Origin: Massilia sp. Bi118
GTDB lineage: Bacteria; Pseudomonadota; Gammaproteobacteria; Burkholderiales; Burkholderiaceae_D
Assembly (NCBI RefSeq): GCF_918697865.1
Contig: NZ_CAKKMV010000015.1
Span: 1 to 64,000 of the forward strand
DNA: 64,000 nt
Direction of reading: 5' to 3'
Below the pieces are notes generated by a model. That model saw only the letters and a program-made list of their open reading frames with translations. It made no database searches and had not been told where the DNA came from. Numbering within the stretch: the first letter of the stretch is position 1; every line of letters begins with the position of its first letter. Both the position numbers and the translations under genes were made by a program. Positions 47,245 to 55,652 of this stretch are shown one piece after another.

Positions 47245-48045
47245 TTATTCCGCGCCGAGCAGGACCAGCTTCTGCTTCAGCACATCGTTCTCGCCGATCA
47301 GGGTGGCGACGCGGTCCTTCAGCTCGGCCACCTGGGCCTTGAGGGCCTTGATGTGGTCTTCGGGCGTCTCGAACCCGGCTTCCTTCTTCGGCTTGGCCGC
47401 GCTTTTCTGCTCGCGCACCTGGCGCGCGGCCTGCTGCAGCTCCTTCTTGCCGCCGGCGACCGCGGCCACCTGCGCGTCCTTCGGCAGCGAAGCGACGTTG
47501 GCGGCGGAACTGATCGAGATGGCGCCGCTGCGCACCGCATCCACCAGCTCCGGCGCCGCCGTCTTCTGGATGCGCTCGATCTGGCTGATGGTATTCGCCG
47601 AGACGCGGGCGGCGCGCGCCACTTCCTGGCGCGTGTTCCAGGGCGGGGCGAATGGGACGGCCTGGTCGGCTTCGGTCTGCAGCTCGTCGTCGGTCTTCTG
47701 GACCACGCGCGCGGCCAGGATTTCCTTCTTGCGCAGGGCCATCAGGCCGCGCTGGAAATCGGTGACGCTGCGGCGCGCCAGCTGGTTATCGATCATCCAC
47801 AGCTTGACGTCTTCGATCGAGTCGAAACTGTCGTTCTGGACGGTCCGGAAAGGGATAGCGTGCTGGCTGCAGATGGCGTAGCGGTTATGGCCGTCGATCA
47901 GGACGTCGCGCCACAGGATCAGGGCCTCGCGGCACCCTTCCGTGAGCAGGCTGCGTTCCAGGGCTTCGTGTTCGGCGGGCGTGAGGGGGTCGACGTAAGT
48001 ACGGAGTTCGTCGTTAATCGTGATGTTCAATTCGGGTCCTTGCAC
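47245..48045 (-). CDS. Orphan ParB/RepB-type nuclease-domain protein
   Basis: The 266-residue protein has a ParB-like N-terminal domain with LIDGHNRYAICSQ, followed by an HTH-like segment VARAARVSANTISQIERIQK near 140-160. A C-terminal coiled coil follows with KALKAQVAELKDRVATLIGE. The start is GTG at 48045. There is no parA beside it and no chromosome-origin genes, so it is not the chromosomal parAB system. It lies 74 bases downstream of the tRNA-Leu. It may be an orphan regulator or a remnant of a mobile element; the sequence does not decide between them. Confidence 0.75.
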   Translation of the reverse strand: MQGPELNITINDELRTYVDPLTPAEHEALERSLLTEGCREALILWRDVLIDGHNRYAICSQHAIPFRTVQNDSFDSIEDVKLWMIDNQLARRSVTDFQRGLMALRKKEILAARVVQKTDDELQTEADQAVPFAPPWNTRQEVARAARVSANTISQIERIQKTAAPELVDAVRSGAISISSAANVASLPKDAQVAAVAGGKKELQQAARQVREQKSAAKPKKEAGFETPEDHIKALKAQVAELKDRVATLIGENDVLKQKLVLLGAE

Positions 48046-48118
48046 TTCGATTGCTGTGTGTAGCGTTTGCTTTGCGCATGCTACACCATGCAGGGACCCA
48101 ACTGAAGAATGAAGATGG

Positions 48119-48203
48119 TGGTGCGGGCAGCCGGAATCGAACCGGCACGCCTCGCGGCGGCAGATTTTAAGTCTGATGCGTCTACCAGTTCCGCCATGCC
48201 CGC
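48119..48203 (-). tRNA. tRNA-Leu (anticodon UAA)
   Basis: The 85-nt gene reads GCGGGCATGGCGGAACTGGT at its 5' end. The acceptor stem GCGGGCA pairs with TGCCCGC, the CCA end is encoded, and the T arm is GCCGGTTCGATTCCGGC. The anticodon loop CTTAAAA gives UAA, which decodes UUA and UUG. The variable arm of class II tRNA-Leu is present (CGCCGCGAGGCG region). Confidence 0.97.
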
Positions 48204-48213
48204 GCCGGCCGGG

Positions 48214-48219
48214 ATTGTA
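48214..48219 (-). promoter_or_regulatory. Candidate -10 element of tRNA-Leu
   Basis: TACAAT on the minus strand lies 11 bases before the tRNA 5' end. The -35 region is not clear. Confidence 0.4.
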
Positions 48220-48271
48220 CTACGGTCGGCGGCCATGGTGTTAGTTTCGCATCGCTTCACAGTCGCACCAT

Positions 48272-51200
48272 TCAGGCCCGACGCTTCAGCTCCACCACCA
48301 CCCCGTCGCGGTAACGCGCTTCCAGCGTCGCCCATTCTCGCTGCGCCTTGTCCATGGCCGCCTGCTTGATGTGGCCGTAGCCGCGCACCTGCTCCGGCAG
48401 CTGCGCCAGCTTCAGCGCCGCCTCCTTGTTGTCCACGCGCAGGCCGGTCGCCAGGCCGCGCGCGAAGGCAAGGTAGCGGTCGCGCAGCGCGCGCTCGTCC
48501 TTGCGCTCGTGGGTCCAGCCGAAGGGGTCCAGCATGGTGCCGCGCAAGCCCTTGAAGCGGGCCAGCACGCCGAACACCGGCATCATCCAGCCGCCCAAGG
48601 CGATTTTGGCCGGCACCCCGGAACCCGGCTTCTTGCGCGCGAACAGCGGCGGCGCCAGGTGGAAGCCCAGCTTGTAGTCGCCTTCGAACTGGGCGGCGAT
48701 CTGTTCACGGAAGGCCGGGTCGGCATGCAGGCGCGCGACTTCGTACTCGTCCTTGTAGGCCATGACCTTGAACAGGTTGCGCGCCACCGCCTTGGCCACC
48801 TGCTTGCGCGAGCCGCTGCCTTCGAGCGCAAGCTCGCGCTGCGCGACGGCAGCCACCGCCTGCGCGTACTGCTGCGCGTAGGACGCGTCCTGGTAGCGCG
48901 TCAGCCAGTCGACGCGGAAGGCGACCATCTCTTCCAGCGATTTCGGCGCCGCGAACTGGATCACCTGGGCCGGCTGGGCCATGCCGTCGAGCTTCGCGCG
49001 GTCGGCGGCCAGCAGGCGGCCCAGCGTGAAGGCGCGCTTGTTCATGTCGACCGCCACGCCATTCAGTTCGATCGCCCGCATCAGGGCCGGCAGGCCGACC
49101 GGCACCAGCCCCTGCTGCCAGGCATAGCCCATCAGCAGGATGTTGCTGCCGATCGGGTCGCCGAGGAAGCGCGCGGCCGTCGCCTGTGCGTTCAGGCGCA
49201 GCAGGTTCGCCTCGCCCGTCGCGGCGCCCAGCCTGCCCAGCAGGCCTTCGCGGTCGACCTGGGCGTCGCGGTCGCGCGTGAAGTCGGCAGTCGGGATCTC
49301 GTGTTCGTTGGCGACCACCTTCGTGTGATCGTGGCGGATGACGGCCAGGCCGTCCGGCATGCCGGCCACCACCAGGTCGCAGGCGAAGACGGCGTCGGCC
49401 TGGCGCAGGTCGATGCGGACCTGGTGCAGGCGCTCCGGCGAGCTCGCCACCCGCACGTGCGAGAGCACCGCGCCGCCCTTCTGCGCAAAGCCCATGAAGT
49501 CCAGCGTGGACGCGCCCTTGCCTTCCAGGTGGGCCGCCATCGTGATCAGTGCGCCCACCGTGACGACCCCGGTGCCGCCGACGCCGGCCACCAGGATCTC
49601 GAAGGGCGTTGCCAGCGCCGGCAGCCGTGGAACCGGATAGCTTTCCAGCGCGCGTTCCAGGTCGGCCAGGGACATCCTGACGCCAGCCGGCTTGCGCAGC
49701 GTACCGCCCAGCACCGAGACAAAGCTCGGGCAGAAGCCTTCGACGCAGGAGTAATCCTTGTTGCAGGACGACTGCTCGATCTGGCGCTTGCGGCCCAGCT
49801 CCGTCTCCAGCGGCAGGATGGACAGGCAGTTGGACTGCACGCCGCAATCGCCGCAGCCTTCGCAGACGGCCGGGTTGATCAGCATGCGCCGCGCCGGGTC
49901 CGGGAACACGATGTTATCGGGCTTGTTTTTCTTGCGGCGGCGGCGCTTTTCGGCGGCGCAGGTCTGGTCGTACACCAGCACCGTGACGCCGGGAATCTCG
50001 CGCAGCTGGCGCTGGATCGCATCCAGTTCGCCGCGGTGATGGACCGTCACGCCTTCCGGCAGGGTCACGCCTTCGTAGTTGTCCGGGTAGTCGGTGACCA
50101 CCACGGCCTTCCTGACGCCTTCGCTGATCACCTGCTGCAGGATCTGCGGCACCGACAAGGTGCCGTCCACCGGCTGGCCGCCGGTCATCGCCACCGCGTC
50201 GTTGTACAAGACCTTATAGGTGATGTTGGTGCCGGCGGCCACGCTCTGGCGGATCGCCAGCGAGCCGGAATGGTAGAAGGTGCCGTCGCCCAGGTTCTGG
50301 AAGATGTGCGGTTCATTCACGAAAGGCGAGGTGCCGGCCCAGCTGACGCCCTCCCCGCCCATCTGCGACAGGTAATAGGTGTCGCGCTGCATCCAGGTGG
50401 CCATGAAGTGGCAGCCGATGCCGGCCAGCGCACGGCTGCCTTCGGGTACGCGGGTCGAGGTATTGTGCGGGCAGCCGGAGCAGAAGTAAGGTGTGCGGCG
50501 CACGCCTTCCGCGGCACTGAAAGGCAGTTCGGCGGCGCAGAAATCCGGCAGGTACCGGTGCAGGTCCAGCGCCGGGAAACGCGCGCCAAGCCACTGCACA
50601 AGCACTGGCGCAATGCGCGAGGGCCGCAACTCGCCCAGCGCGGACAGCAGCGGCGCGCCATCGCGGTCCGTCTTGCCGATCACGGCGGGGCGCTGCCCGG
50701 GCGCCACGTTGTAGAACAGGTTCTTGACCTGCTGCTCGATCACCGGCCCCTTTTCTTCGACCACCAGGATCTCTTCCAGGCCTTGGGCGAAGTCCGACAG
50801 CCGGCTCGCTTCCAGCGGGTAAGTCAGCCCCGGCTTGTACAGGCGCACGCCTAGTTCCTGCAGGCGCTCGACGGAAATGGCCATGCGCTCCAGCGCTTCG
50901 ATCAGGTCGAGGTAGGCCTTGCCGGCGCCGATGATGCCGATGCGGGCGCCGGGCGCCGCGACCACCAGGCGGTCGATCGAGTTCGCGCGCGCAAAGGCCT
51001 GCACCGCTTCCAGCTTGGCGGCCACGCGCTGCTCCAGCGCCAGGCCGGGCAAGTCCGGCCAGCGGTTGTGCAGGCCGTCCGCCGGCGGCGTGTAATCGGT
51101 GGGCGCCGCAAAGCTGGGCATGGCCGGCAGTTCGACCACCGCGCCGCCCTCCACCGTTTCCGAGATCGCCTTGAAGCCGCACCAGGCGCCCGTGAAGCGC

Positions 51201-51802
51201 GACAGCGCCCAGCCGTAGAGGCCGAATTCCAGATATTCCTGAATGTTGGCCGGATTAATCACCGGCATGCCCCAGGCGATCAGTGCCTGCTCGCTCTGGT
51301 GCGGCATCGAGGAGGACACGCAGCCATGGTCGTCGCCGAGGATGGCCAGCACGCCGCCATGCGGCGAGGAACCGTAGACGTGGCCGTGCTTGAGGGCGTC
51401 GCCGGCGCGGTCCACGCCCGGTCCTTTGCCGTACCACATGGCGAACACGCCGGCGACCTTGCGGGTCGGGTTGGCTTCGACCTGCTGCGAGCCCATCACG
51501 GCGGTCGCGCCCAGCTCCTCATTGATCGCGGGGAGGAATTCGATGCGGCGCTCGGCCAGCAGCTTCTTGGCGCGCCACAGCTCCTGGTCGACGGCGCCCA
51601 GCGGCGAACCGCGGTAGCCGCTGACGAAGCCGGCCGTGTCCAGCCCCTGCGCTTCGTCCAGCTGCTTCTGCATGCACAGCAGGCGCACCAGGGCCTGGGT
51701 GCCGGTCAGGAACACCCGGCCGCGCGTGCGGGTCAGGTTGTCGTCGAGTGCGTAGTCGGGGTCTGCCAGCCCGAGCTGCGCGGGATTCGTCATGTCGTTC
51801 AT
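48272..51802 (-). CDS. Fused indolepyruvate ferredoxin oxidoreductase
   Basis: The 1176-residue protein fuses the TPP-binding large part and the small gamma part of indolepyruvate:ferredoxin oxidoreductase. It decarboxylates arylpyruvates or branched 2-oxo acids to acyl-CoA. Blocks include AGFVSGYRGSPLGAVDQEL near 55-75, TPP regions GIGCHFMATWM and GDGTFYHSG, and a 4Fe-4S motif CEGCGDCGVQSNC near 645. The gamma domain is LVAGVGGTGVVTVGA. The fused single-chain form is common in Burkholderiales. The divergent Lrp-type gene probably controls it. Confidence 0.93.
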   Translation of the reverse strand: MNDMTNPAQLGLADPDYALDDNLTRTRGRVFLTGTQALVRLLCMQKQLDEAQGLDTAGFVSGYRGSPLGAVDQELWRAKKLLAERRIEFLPAINEELGATAVMGSQQVEANPTRKVAGVFAMWYGKGPGVDRAGDALKHGHVYGSSPHGGVLAILGDDHGCVSSSMPHQSEQALIAWGMPVINPANIQEYLEFGLYGWALSRFTGAWCGFKAISETVEGGAVVELPAMPSFAAPTDYTPPADGLHNRWPDLPGLALEQRVAAKLEAVQAFARANSIDRLVVAAPGARIGIIGAGKAYLDLIEALERMAISVERLQELGVRLYKPGLTYPLEASRLSDFAQGLEEILVVEEKGPVIEQQVKNLFYNVAPGQRPAVIGKTDRDGAPLLSALGELRPSRIAPVLVQWLGARFPALDLHRYLPDFCAAELPFSAAEGVRRTPYFCSGCPHNTSTRVPEGSRALAGIGCHFMATWMQRDTYYLSQMGGEGVSWAGTSPFVNEPHIFQNLGDGTFYHSGSLAIRQSVAAGTNITYKVLYNDAVAMTGGQPVDGTLSVPQILQQVISEGVRKAVVVTDYPDNYEGVTLPEGVTVHHRGELDAIQRQLREIPGVTVLVYDQTCAAEKRRRRKKNKPDNIVFPDPARRMLINPAVCEGCGDCGVQSNCLSILPLETELGRKRQIEQSSCNKDYSCVEGFCPSFVSVLGGTLRKPAGVRMSLADLERALESYPVPRLPALATPFEILVAGVGGTGVVTVGALITMAAHLEGKGASTLDFMGFAQKGGAVLSHVRVASSPERLHQVRIDLRQADAVFACDLVVAGMPDGLAVIRHDHTKVVANEHEIPTADFTRDRDAQVDREGLLGRLGAATGEANLLRLNAQATAARFLGDPIGSNILLMGYAWQQGLVPVGLPALMRAIELNGVAVDMNKRAFTLGRLLAADRAKLDGMAQPAQVIQFAAPKSLEEMVAFRVDWLTRYQDASYAQQYAQAVAAVAQRELALEGSGSRKQVAKAVARNLFKVMAYKDEYEVARLHADPAFREQIAAQFEGDYKLGFHLAPPLFARKKPGSGVPAKIALGGWMMPVFGVLARFKGLRGTMLDPFGWTHERKDERALRDRYLAFARGLATGLRVDNKEAALKLAQLPEQVRGYGHIKQAAMDKAQREWATLEARYRDGVVVELKRRA

Positions 51803-51869
51803 GTTTTTATGGTTTTGGGTAAATGATGAGACAGGATAGGACGCCGGGCGCGAAAGATTTTTTCTATCT

Positions 51870-51896
51870 TTGCAATTTACGGCGGTAGAATTGCAA
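51870..51896. promoter_or_regulatory. Perfect 8-bp inverted repeat, candidate Lrp/AsnC operator
   Basis: TTGCAATT and AATTGCAA are separated by 11 bases, in the 117-base gap between iorA-type and lrp-type starts. Lrp-family proteins bind such AT-rich dyads next to their own gene. Confidence 0.55.
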
Positions 51897-51919
51897 GAAC
51901 TTGTCTACTTCCGGCCAAA

Positions 51920-52390
51920 ATGATGAAAAATCATTCGATTGATGCAGCATCCATGAAAATTCTCGCCGAGCTGCAGAAGGACGGCAGGATCTCCTCGAAC
52001 GAGCTGGCGGAAAAGATCGGCATGTCCGCCAGTCCGTGCTGGCGGCGCCAGAAGGAGCTGGAGGACAACGGCTACATCGTGCGCTATACCGCCCTGGTCG
52101 ACCGCCGCAAGCTGGGGCTGGCGGTGGTGTGCCTGCTGCACGTCTCGCTGCTGCGGCACGCGGAAGGCGTGGTCGAGCAGTTCGAGCAGGCCATGCGGCT
52201 GCGGCCGGAAGTCGTCGAATGCTACGAGACCACCGGCAGCTCGGATTACCTGGTCAAGGTGGTGGTGGCCGACATGGACGCCTACCACGACTTCCTGCAC
52301 AACGTGCTGGTGAAGCTGAACGGGGTCTCGCAGGTGAACACCAGCGTGGCGCTGCGCGAGGTGAAGTACGAGACCGCCTTGCCCTTGTAG
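51920..52390 (+). CDS. Lrp/AsnC family regulator
   Basis: The 156-residue protein has an N-terminal winged HTH (SMKILAELQKDGRISSNELAEKIG... up to residue 60) and a C-terminal RAM ligand domain with ETTGSSDYLVKVVV near 105-120. It is divergent from the indolepyruvate oxidoreductase and 82 bases upstream of the semialdehyde dehydrogenase. It probably senses an amino acid and controls one or both. A 27-bp dyad lies between it and the oxidoreductase gene. Confidence 0.9.
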   Translation: MMKNHSIDAASMKILAELQKDGRISSNELAEKIGMSASPCWRRQKELEDNGYIVRYTALVDRRKLGLAVVCLLHVSLLRHAEGVVEQFEQAMRLRPEVVECYETTGSSDYLVKVVVADMDAYHDFLHNVLVKLNGVSQVNTSVALREVKYETALPL

Positions 52391-52471
52391 CCATGCAGGC
52401 AAGCCCGGAGAATGCGATCATAGAGGGCGCAGTCTCATTTCACAGAACAAATCAACAAGGAACCGACACCC

Positions 52472-53920
52472 ATGACGACGACAAGCAGCTATCCCGATAC
52501 CCGACTCCTGATCGCCAACGAATGGATCGAAGCCACCGGCGGCAAGACCATCCCGGTCGTCAATCCGGCCACCGGACTGGCCATCGGCACCGTGGCCCAT
52601 GCCGCCATCGCCGACCTGGACCGCGCCCTTGCCGCTGCGCAGAAGGGCTTCGAAACCTGGCGCGCCGTCCCCGCCTATGAGCGCGCCGCGACCATGCGCC
52701 GCGCCGCCAACCTGCTGCGCGAGCGCGCCGGCGACATCGCCCGCCTGCTGACCCAGGAACAGGGCAAGCCGCTGGCGGAAGCGAAGATGGAAGCCATGGC
52801 CGGCGCCGAGATCATCGACTGGTTCGCGGCCGAGGGCATGCGCGTGTACGGGCGCATCGTCCCGGCGCGCAATCCGGCGGCCCAGCAGCTGGTGCTGAAG
52901 GAGCCGGTCGGCCCGGTCGCCGCCTTCACGCCCTGGAACTTCCCGATCAACCAGATCGTCCGCAAGCTGTCGGCAGCGCTGGCCACCGGCTGCTCCTTCC
53001 TGTGCAAGGCGCCGGAAGAGACGCCCGCTTCGCCGGCCGCCCTGCTGCAATGCTTCGTCGATGCCGGCGTGCCGCCCGGCGTGGTCGGCCTGGTGTTCGG
53101 CGACCCGGCCGAAATCTCGGGCTACCTTATTCCGCATCCCATCATCCGCAAGGTCACCTTCACCGGCTCGACCCCGGTCGGCAAGCAGCTGGCCGCCCTC
53201 GCCGGCGCCCACATGAAGCGGGCGACCATGGAGCTGGGCGGCCATGCCCCGGTCATCATCGCCGAAGATGCGGACGTGGCGCTGGCAGTCAAGGCAGCCG
53301 GCGCCGCCAAGTTCCGCAATGCCGGCCAGGTCTGCATCTCGCCGACCCGCTTCCTGGTCCACAACGCGGTCAAGGAGGAGTTCACGCGCGCGCTGGTGGC
53401 GCATGCCGAAGGCCTGAAGCTGGGCGACGGCCTGCAGGAAGGGATCACGCTGGGCCCGCTGGCCAACGCGCGCCGCGTGACGGCGATGGCCAAGGTCGTC
53501 GAAGATGCGCAGGCCAAGGGCGCCGTGCTGGCGACCGGCGGCAAGCGCGTGGGCGAAGCCGGCAACTTCTTTGCGCCAACCATCCTGGCCGACGTGCCGC
53601 TCGAAGCCAGCGTGTTCAACGACGAGCCCTTCGGCCCGGTCGCCGCGATCCGCGGTTTCGACAGTCTGGTCGATGCGATCAATGAAGCCAACCGCCTGCC
53701 CTACGGCCTGGCCGGCTATGCCTTCACCCGCTCGATCAAGAACGCGCAACTGCTGATGAACCGCGTGGAAGTCGGCATGCTGTGGATTAACCAGCCTGCC
53801 ACGCCGAGCGCCGAACTGCCCTTCGGCGGCATCAAGGATTCCGGTTACGGCTCCGAAGGCGGCCCCGAGGCGCTCGAGGCCTACCTGAACACCAAGGCGG
53901 TGTCGATGGTCGGGGTGTAA
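52472..53920 (+). CDS. gabD: NAD(P)-dependent succinate-semialdehyde dehydrogenase
   Basis: The 482-residue aldehyde dehydrogenase has the catalytic glutamate E254 in MELGGHAPV and the nucleophile C288 in GQVCISPTRF. FTPWNFPINQIVRKLSAAL forms part of the cofactor pocket. The GabD branch is suggested by start RLLIANEWIEATGGKTIPV and end FGGIKDSGYGSEGGPEALEAYL. The likely reaction is oxidation of succinate semialdehyde to succinate. Related aldehyde dehydrogenases share these motifs, so the substrate is inferred. AAGGAA precedes the ATG. Confidence 0.88.
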   Translation: MTTTSSYPDTRLLIANEWIEATGGKTIPVVNPATGLAIGTVAHAAIADLDRALAAAQKGFETWRAVPAYERAATMRRAANLLRERAGDIARLLTQEQGKPLAEAKMEAMAGAEIIDWFAAEGMRVYGRIVPARNPAAQQLVLKEPVGPVAAFTPWNFPINQIVRKLSAALATGCSFLCKAPEETPASPAALLQCFVDAGVPPGVVGLVFGDPAEISGYLIPHPIIRKVTFTGSTPVGKQLAALAGAHMKRATMELGGHAPVIIAEDADVALAVKAAGAAKFRNAGQVCISPTRFLVHNAVKEEFTRALVAHAEGLKLGDGLQEGITLGPLANARRVTAMAKVVEDAQAKGAVLATGGKRVGEAGNFFAPTILADVPLEASVFNDEPFGPVAAIRGFDSLVDAINEANRLPYGLAGYAFTRSIKNAQLLMNRVEVGMLWINQPATPSAELPFGGIKDSGYGSEGGPEALEAYLNTKAVSMVGV

Positions 53921-53931
53921 GCAGCTGCGCG

Positions 53932-54048
53932 TCACCCCTTGGGCGGCCATTGCTTGATGATGGCCGCCAGTGCGATCAGCACCAGGGCCGCCTGGGGGTG
54001 GTCCTCCAACATCGCCAGGAATTGGGTAACTATCTGAAGCTTATCCAT
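53932..54048 (-). CDS. Small hydrophobic 38-residue ORF
   Basis: The ORF MDKLQIVTQFLAMLEDHPQA and a hydrophobic half LVLIALAAIIKQWPPKG encode one possible transmembrane helix. A strong AAAGGA ribosome site lies five bases before the ATG at 54048. The open frame continues upstream to 54192, but that part holds the hairpin element and is not used. Convergent with gabD, 11 bases away. It resembles small single-helix membrane peptides, including type I toxin-like ones, but that is only a resemblance. Function is unknown. Confidence 0.5.
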   Translation of the reverse strand: MDKLQIVTQFLAMLEDHPQAALVLIALAAIIKQWPPKG

Positions 54049-54059
54049 AACTATCCTTT

Positions 54060-54160
54060 CAACTTCATCCAGAATAAAGCCCGCTGAGGGCTGCTTTGCC
54101 TGGAAAGCCGCGCCCGGCTTGCCTTGCACTCGATTGGAGTGTCGAGCCTGGATGAAGTTG
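54060..54160 (-). other. Multi-hairpin element closed by a 13-bp inverted repeat
   Basis: CAACTTCATCCAG at 54060-54072 and CTGGATGAAGTTG at 54148-54160 form a perfect 13-bp closing stem. Inside are three further hairpins: AAAGC/GCTTT with an inner CC/GG (54076-54097), AAGCCG-CGCC-CGGCTT (54105-54120) and CACTC/GAGTG or CTCGA/TCGAG (54127-54146). It lies immediately upstream of the 38-residue ORF, so on the minus strand it would be a structured 5' leader or a small RNA. It does not match a riboswitch class known to me. Confidence 0.5.
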
Positions 54161-54275
54161 CCGATGGAACCTTGATCCCTGACCCTAATCAACTATAAGC
54201 AAGGGTATAGGCGCCAGATAGCTTCGGATAGAACGGAGAGCATGCGCGAGCAGGTGAGCACCATCAAACCTGCCG

Positions 54276-54872
54276 ATGATGCAAACCAGTAATGTCGAGT
54301 CAGTCATTACCGGAATGCTCATGGAAAGTGTAATCGTCTACACTGGCAAGGATTTGCGGCGGATGCGCGAGGAAGGCGGATGCGGCCATTGGACCGCCAG
54401 CCCGATCCGCGTGGAGGCGGCCCAGTACCTCGTCTGCGTCAGGAACCGCCGCGAGCAGTGGGCCGCGATGGATTTCGAGCACGGCGTCGCGTTCCTGATC
54501 GCGCGGATCAAGCGAACGAAACCGTCGCCGCATGCGGCAAGGATCACGATTGAATTCGAGACCTATGCGATGGTCCATATTCCCGGCGCCTGGCAATTGC
54601 TCGCCAACAGCCAGCGCTTTCCGGTGGCTTACCTGGAGACGGCGGAACTGTTCCGCCGCCTGGACCTGGATCCGGACGCGCTGAACTGGCAACAGCTACT
54701 GGGCCCCGCCCTGCCGCTGCAGGTCGCGGAAAAAGCGGCCACTTACGCGGCGGCCGACGCCAGTGAAGGCAGAGGCGGCAACTTTACCGATGCAATCGCG
54801 GAGGCCAAGCGCAAGCTGGCCGAGTCCCTGGGCATAGCCGCCGAGAAGATCGAAATAACGATACGCCTGTAA
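54276..54872 (+). CDS. Hypothetical protein, 198 residues
   Basis: I do not recognise this family. The protein is soluble by eye, with no signal peptide or membrane helix. It has a motif GKDLRRMREEGGCGHWTASP near 24-43 and a helical C-terminal tail AIAEAKRKLAESLGIAAEKI. Start is uncertain: 54276 has no ribosome site, while the ATG at 54321 (MESVIVYTG) has GGAA about eight bases upstream. Codon usage looks like the neighbours. It is flanked by the hairpin element and a small membrane protein gene on the other strand. Confidence 0.6.
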   Translation: MMQTSNVESVITGMLMESVIVYTGKDLRRMREEGGCGHWTASPIRVEAAQYLVCVRNRREQWAAMDFEHGVAFLIARIKRTKPSPHAARITIEFETYAMVHIPGAWQLLANSQRFPVAYLETAELFRRLDLDPDALNWQQLLGPALPLQVAEKAATYAAADASEGRGGNFTDAIAEAKRKLAESLGIAAEKIEITIRL

Positions 54873-54875
54873 GAC

Positions 54876-55070
54876 TCAGGTCGCGGCAAACGTCCGCACG
54901 ACAAACCTGATCAGCTGGGCAATCAGCTGCCCGCCAAACACCGCCAGCACTGCAAACGCGAGTATCTGGCAGACACGCAGCGCCAGCTCATGGCCGCGCC
55001 AGCGGCTGCCGAAGCGCAGCGGACGGTGCAAACTCGCCGGCAGATGTACATGTGCGAAACGAAGCTTCAT
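54876..55070 (-). CDS. Small single-helix membrane protein
   Basis: The 64-residue protein starts MKLRFAHVHLPASLHRPLRF with a basic N-terminal half. A transmembrane helix follows (about 33-55, LRVCQILAFAVLAVFGGQLI). GGAGA lies before the ATG at 55070, so this start is chosen over an ATG 48 bases upstream. It ends four bases from the convergent hypothetical gene. The start is divergent from the Cys-rich exported protein at 55210. No function is known to me. Confidence 0.55.
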   Translation of the reverse strand: MKLRFAHVHLPASLHRPLRFGSRWRGHELALRVCQILAFAVLAVFGGQLIAQLIRFVVRTFAAT

Positions 55071-55209
55071 GGTTGTCTCCATTTGTAGCAATGTTGTGAG
55101 TACAGCATACGCCTGCATCGGCCCGCCTGCAAATGCACGAGCGGGACGTCATCTTGTCCTTCTTGCAGGAAAGTTTATACTTTACCCAACCAACATCAGG
55201 AGACTTGCC

Positions 55210-55560
55210 ATGATCCGTGCCTTTGTCCTTGCCGCACTGTGTGCTGCCGCCCTTCCTTCCGCCTGGGCCGCCGAAGACGCCGGCTTCTGCAAGTCGATGT
55301 GCGGCAGCGAGCGCCAGGAGTGCCGCGCGACGGCGCGCAAGGCCACCGGCAACGACGACCTGCTCGAGCGCGGCACAGTGGAAAAGAATCCGTTTGCAAA
55401 CACGGCCAGCCACGCCCAGGGCCAGTCGGAGCAGATGCGTGCGGCCGACCAGGCCAGTTTCCACAAACGGCAGTCGGAACGCTACGGGGTGTGCGAAGAC
55501 AAATACCTGCGCTGCACGCGCACCTGCAGCATCCCGGCCAAGCCCGCGGGCGGCGCATAA
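55210..55560 (+). CDS. Small exported cysteine-rich protein
   Basis: The 116-residue protein has a signal peptide (MIRAFVLAALCAAALPSAWA). The mature part has six cysteines in a mirrored pattern: CX3CX6C near the start (CKSMCGSERQEC) and CX6CX3C near the end (CEDKYLRCTRTC). This suggests a disulfide-linked helical hairpin in the periplasm. AGGAG precedes the ATG at 55210; a longer frame upstream has no signal. Followed by an 11-bp hairpin. No family recognised. Confidence 0.65.
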   Translation: MIRAFVLAALCAAALPSAWAAEDAGFCKSMCGSERQECRATARKATGNDDLLERGTVEKNPFANTASHAQGQSEQMRAADQASFHKRQSERYGVCEDKYLRCTRTCSIPAKPAGGA

Positions 55561-55564
55561 AAAA

Positions 55565-55593
55565 TGCCGCTGTCGCGCATGTCGACAGCGGCA
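55565..55593 (-). terminator. 11-bp perfect hairpin after the Cys-rich gene
   Basis: TGCCGCTGTCG and CGACAGCGGCA flank a seven-base loop. The run of T is on the minus-strand side (AAAAAA before the stem on plus), so it looks like a minus-strand terminator although no minus-strand gene lies upstream. It may act in both directions. Confidence 0.5.
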
Positions 55594-55652
55594 AACACTC
55601 AGAGGATCACTGAGGTGGAGACACAAAGAAGCAGAGAGACTACCTGACGAAA

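Noticed and set aside
48119..48203. Attachment site at the tRNA-Leu 3' end
   Set aside because: No second copy of the tRNA 3' end and no integrase gene is found in the window.
54060..54160. MITE with 13-bp terminal repeats
   Set aside because: No target-site duplication flanks the repeats and no second copy is seen in the window; a structured RNA fits the position better, though this is not proven.
54049..54192. N-terminal extension of the 38-residue ORF to 86 codons
   Set aside because: The extension covers the hairpin element, and the ribosome site AAAGGA lies right before the internal ATG at 54048.
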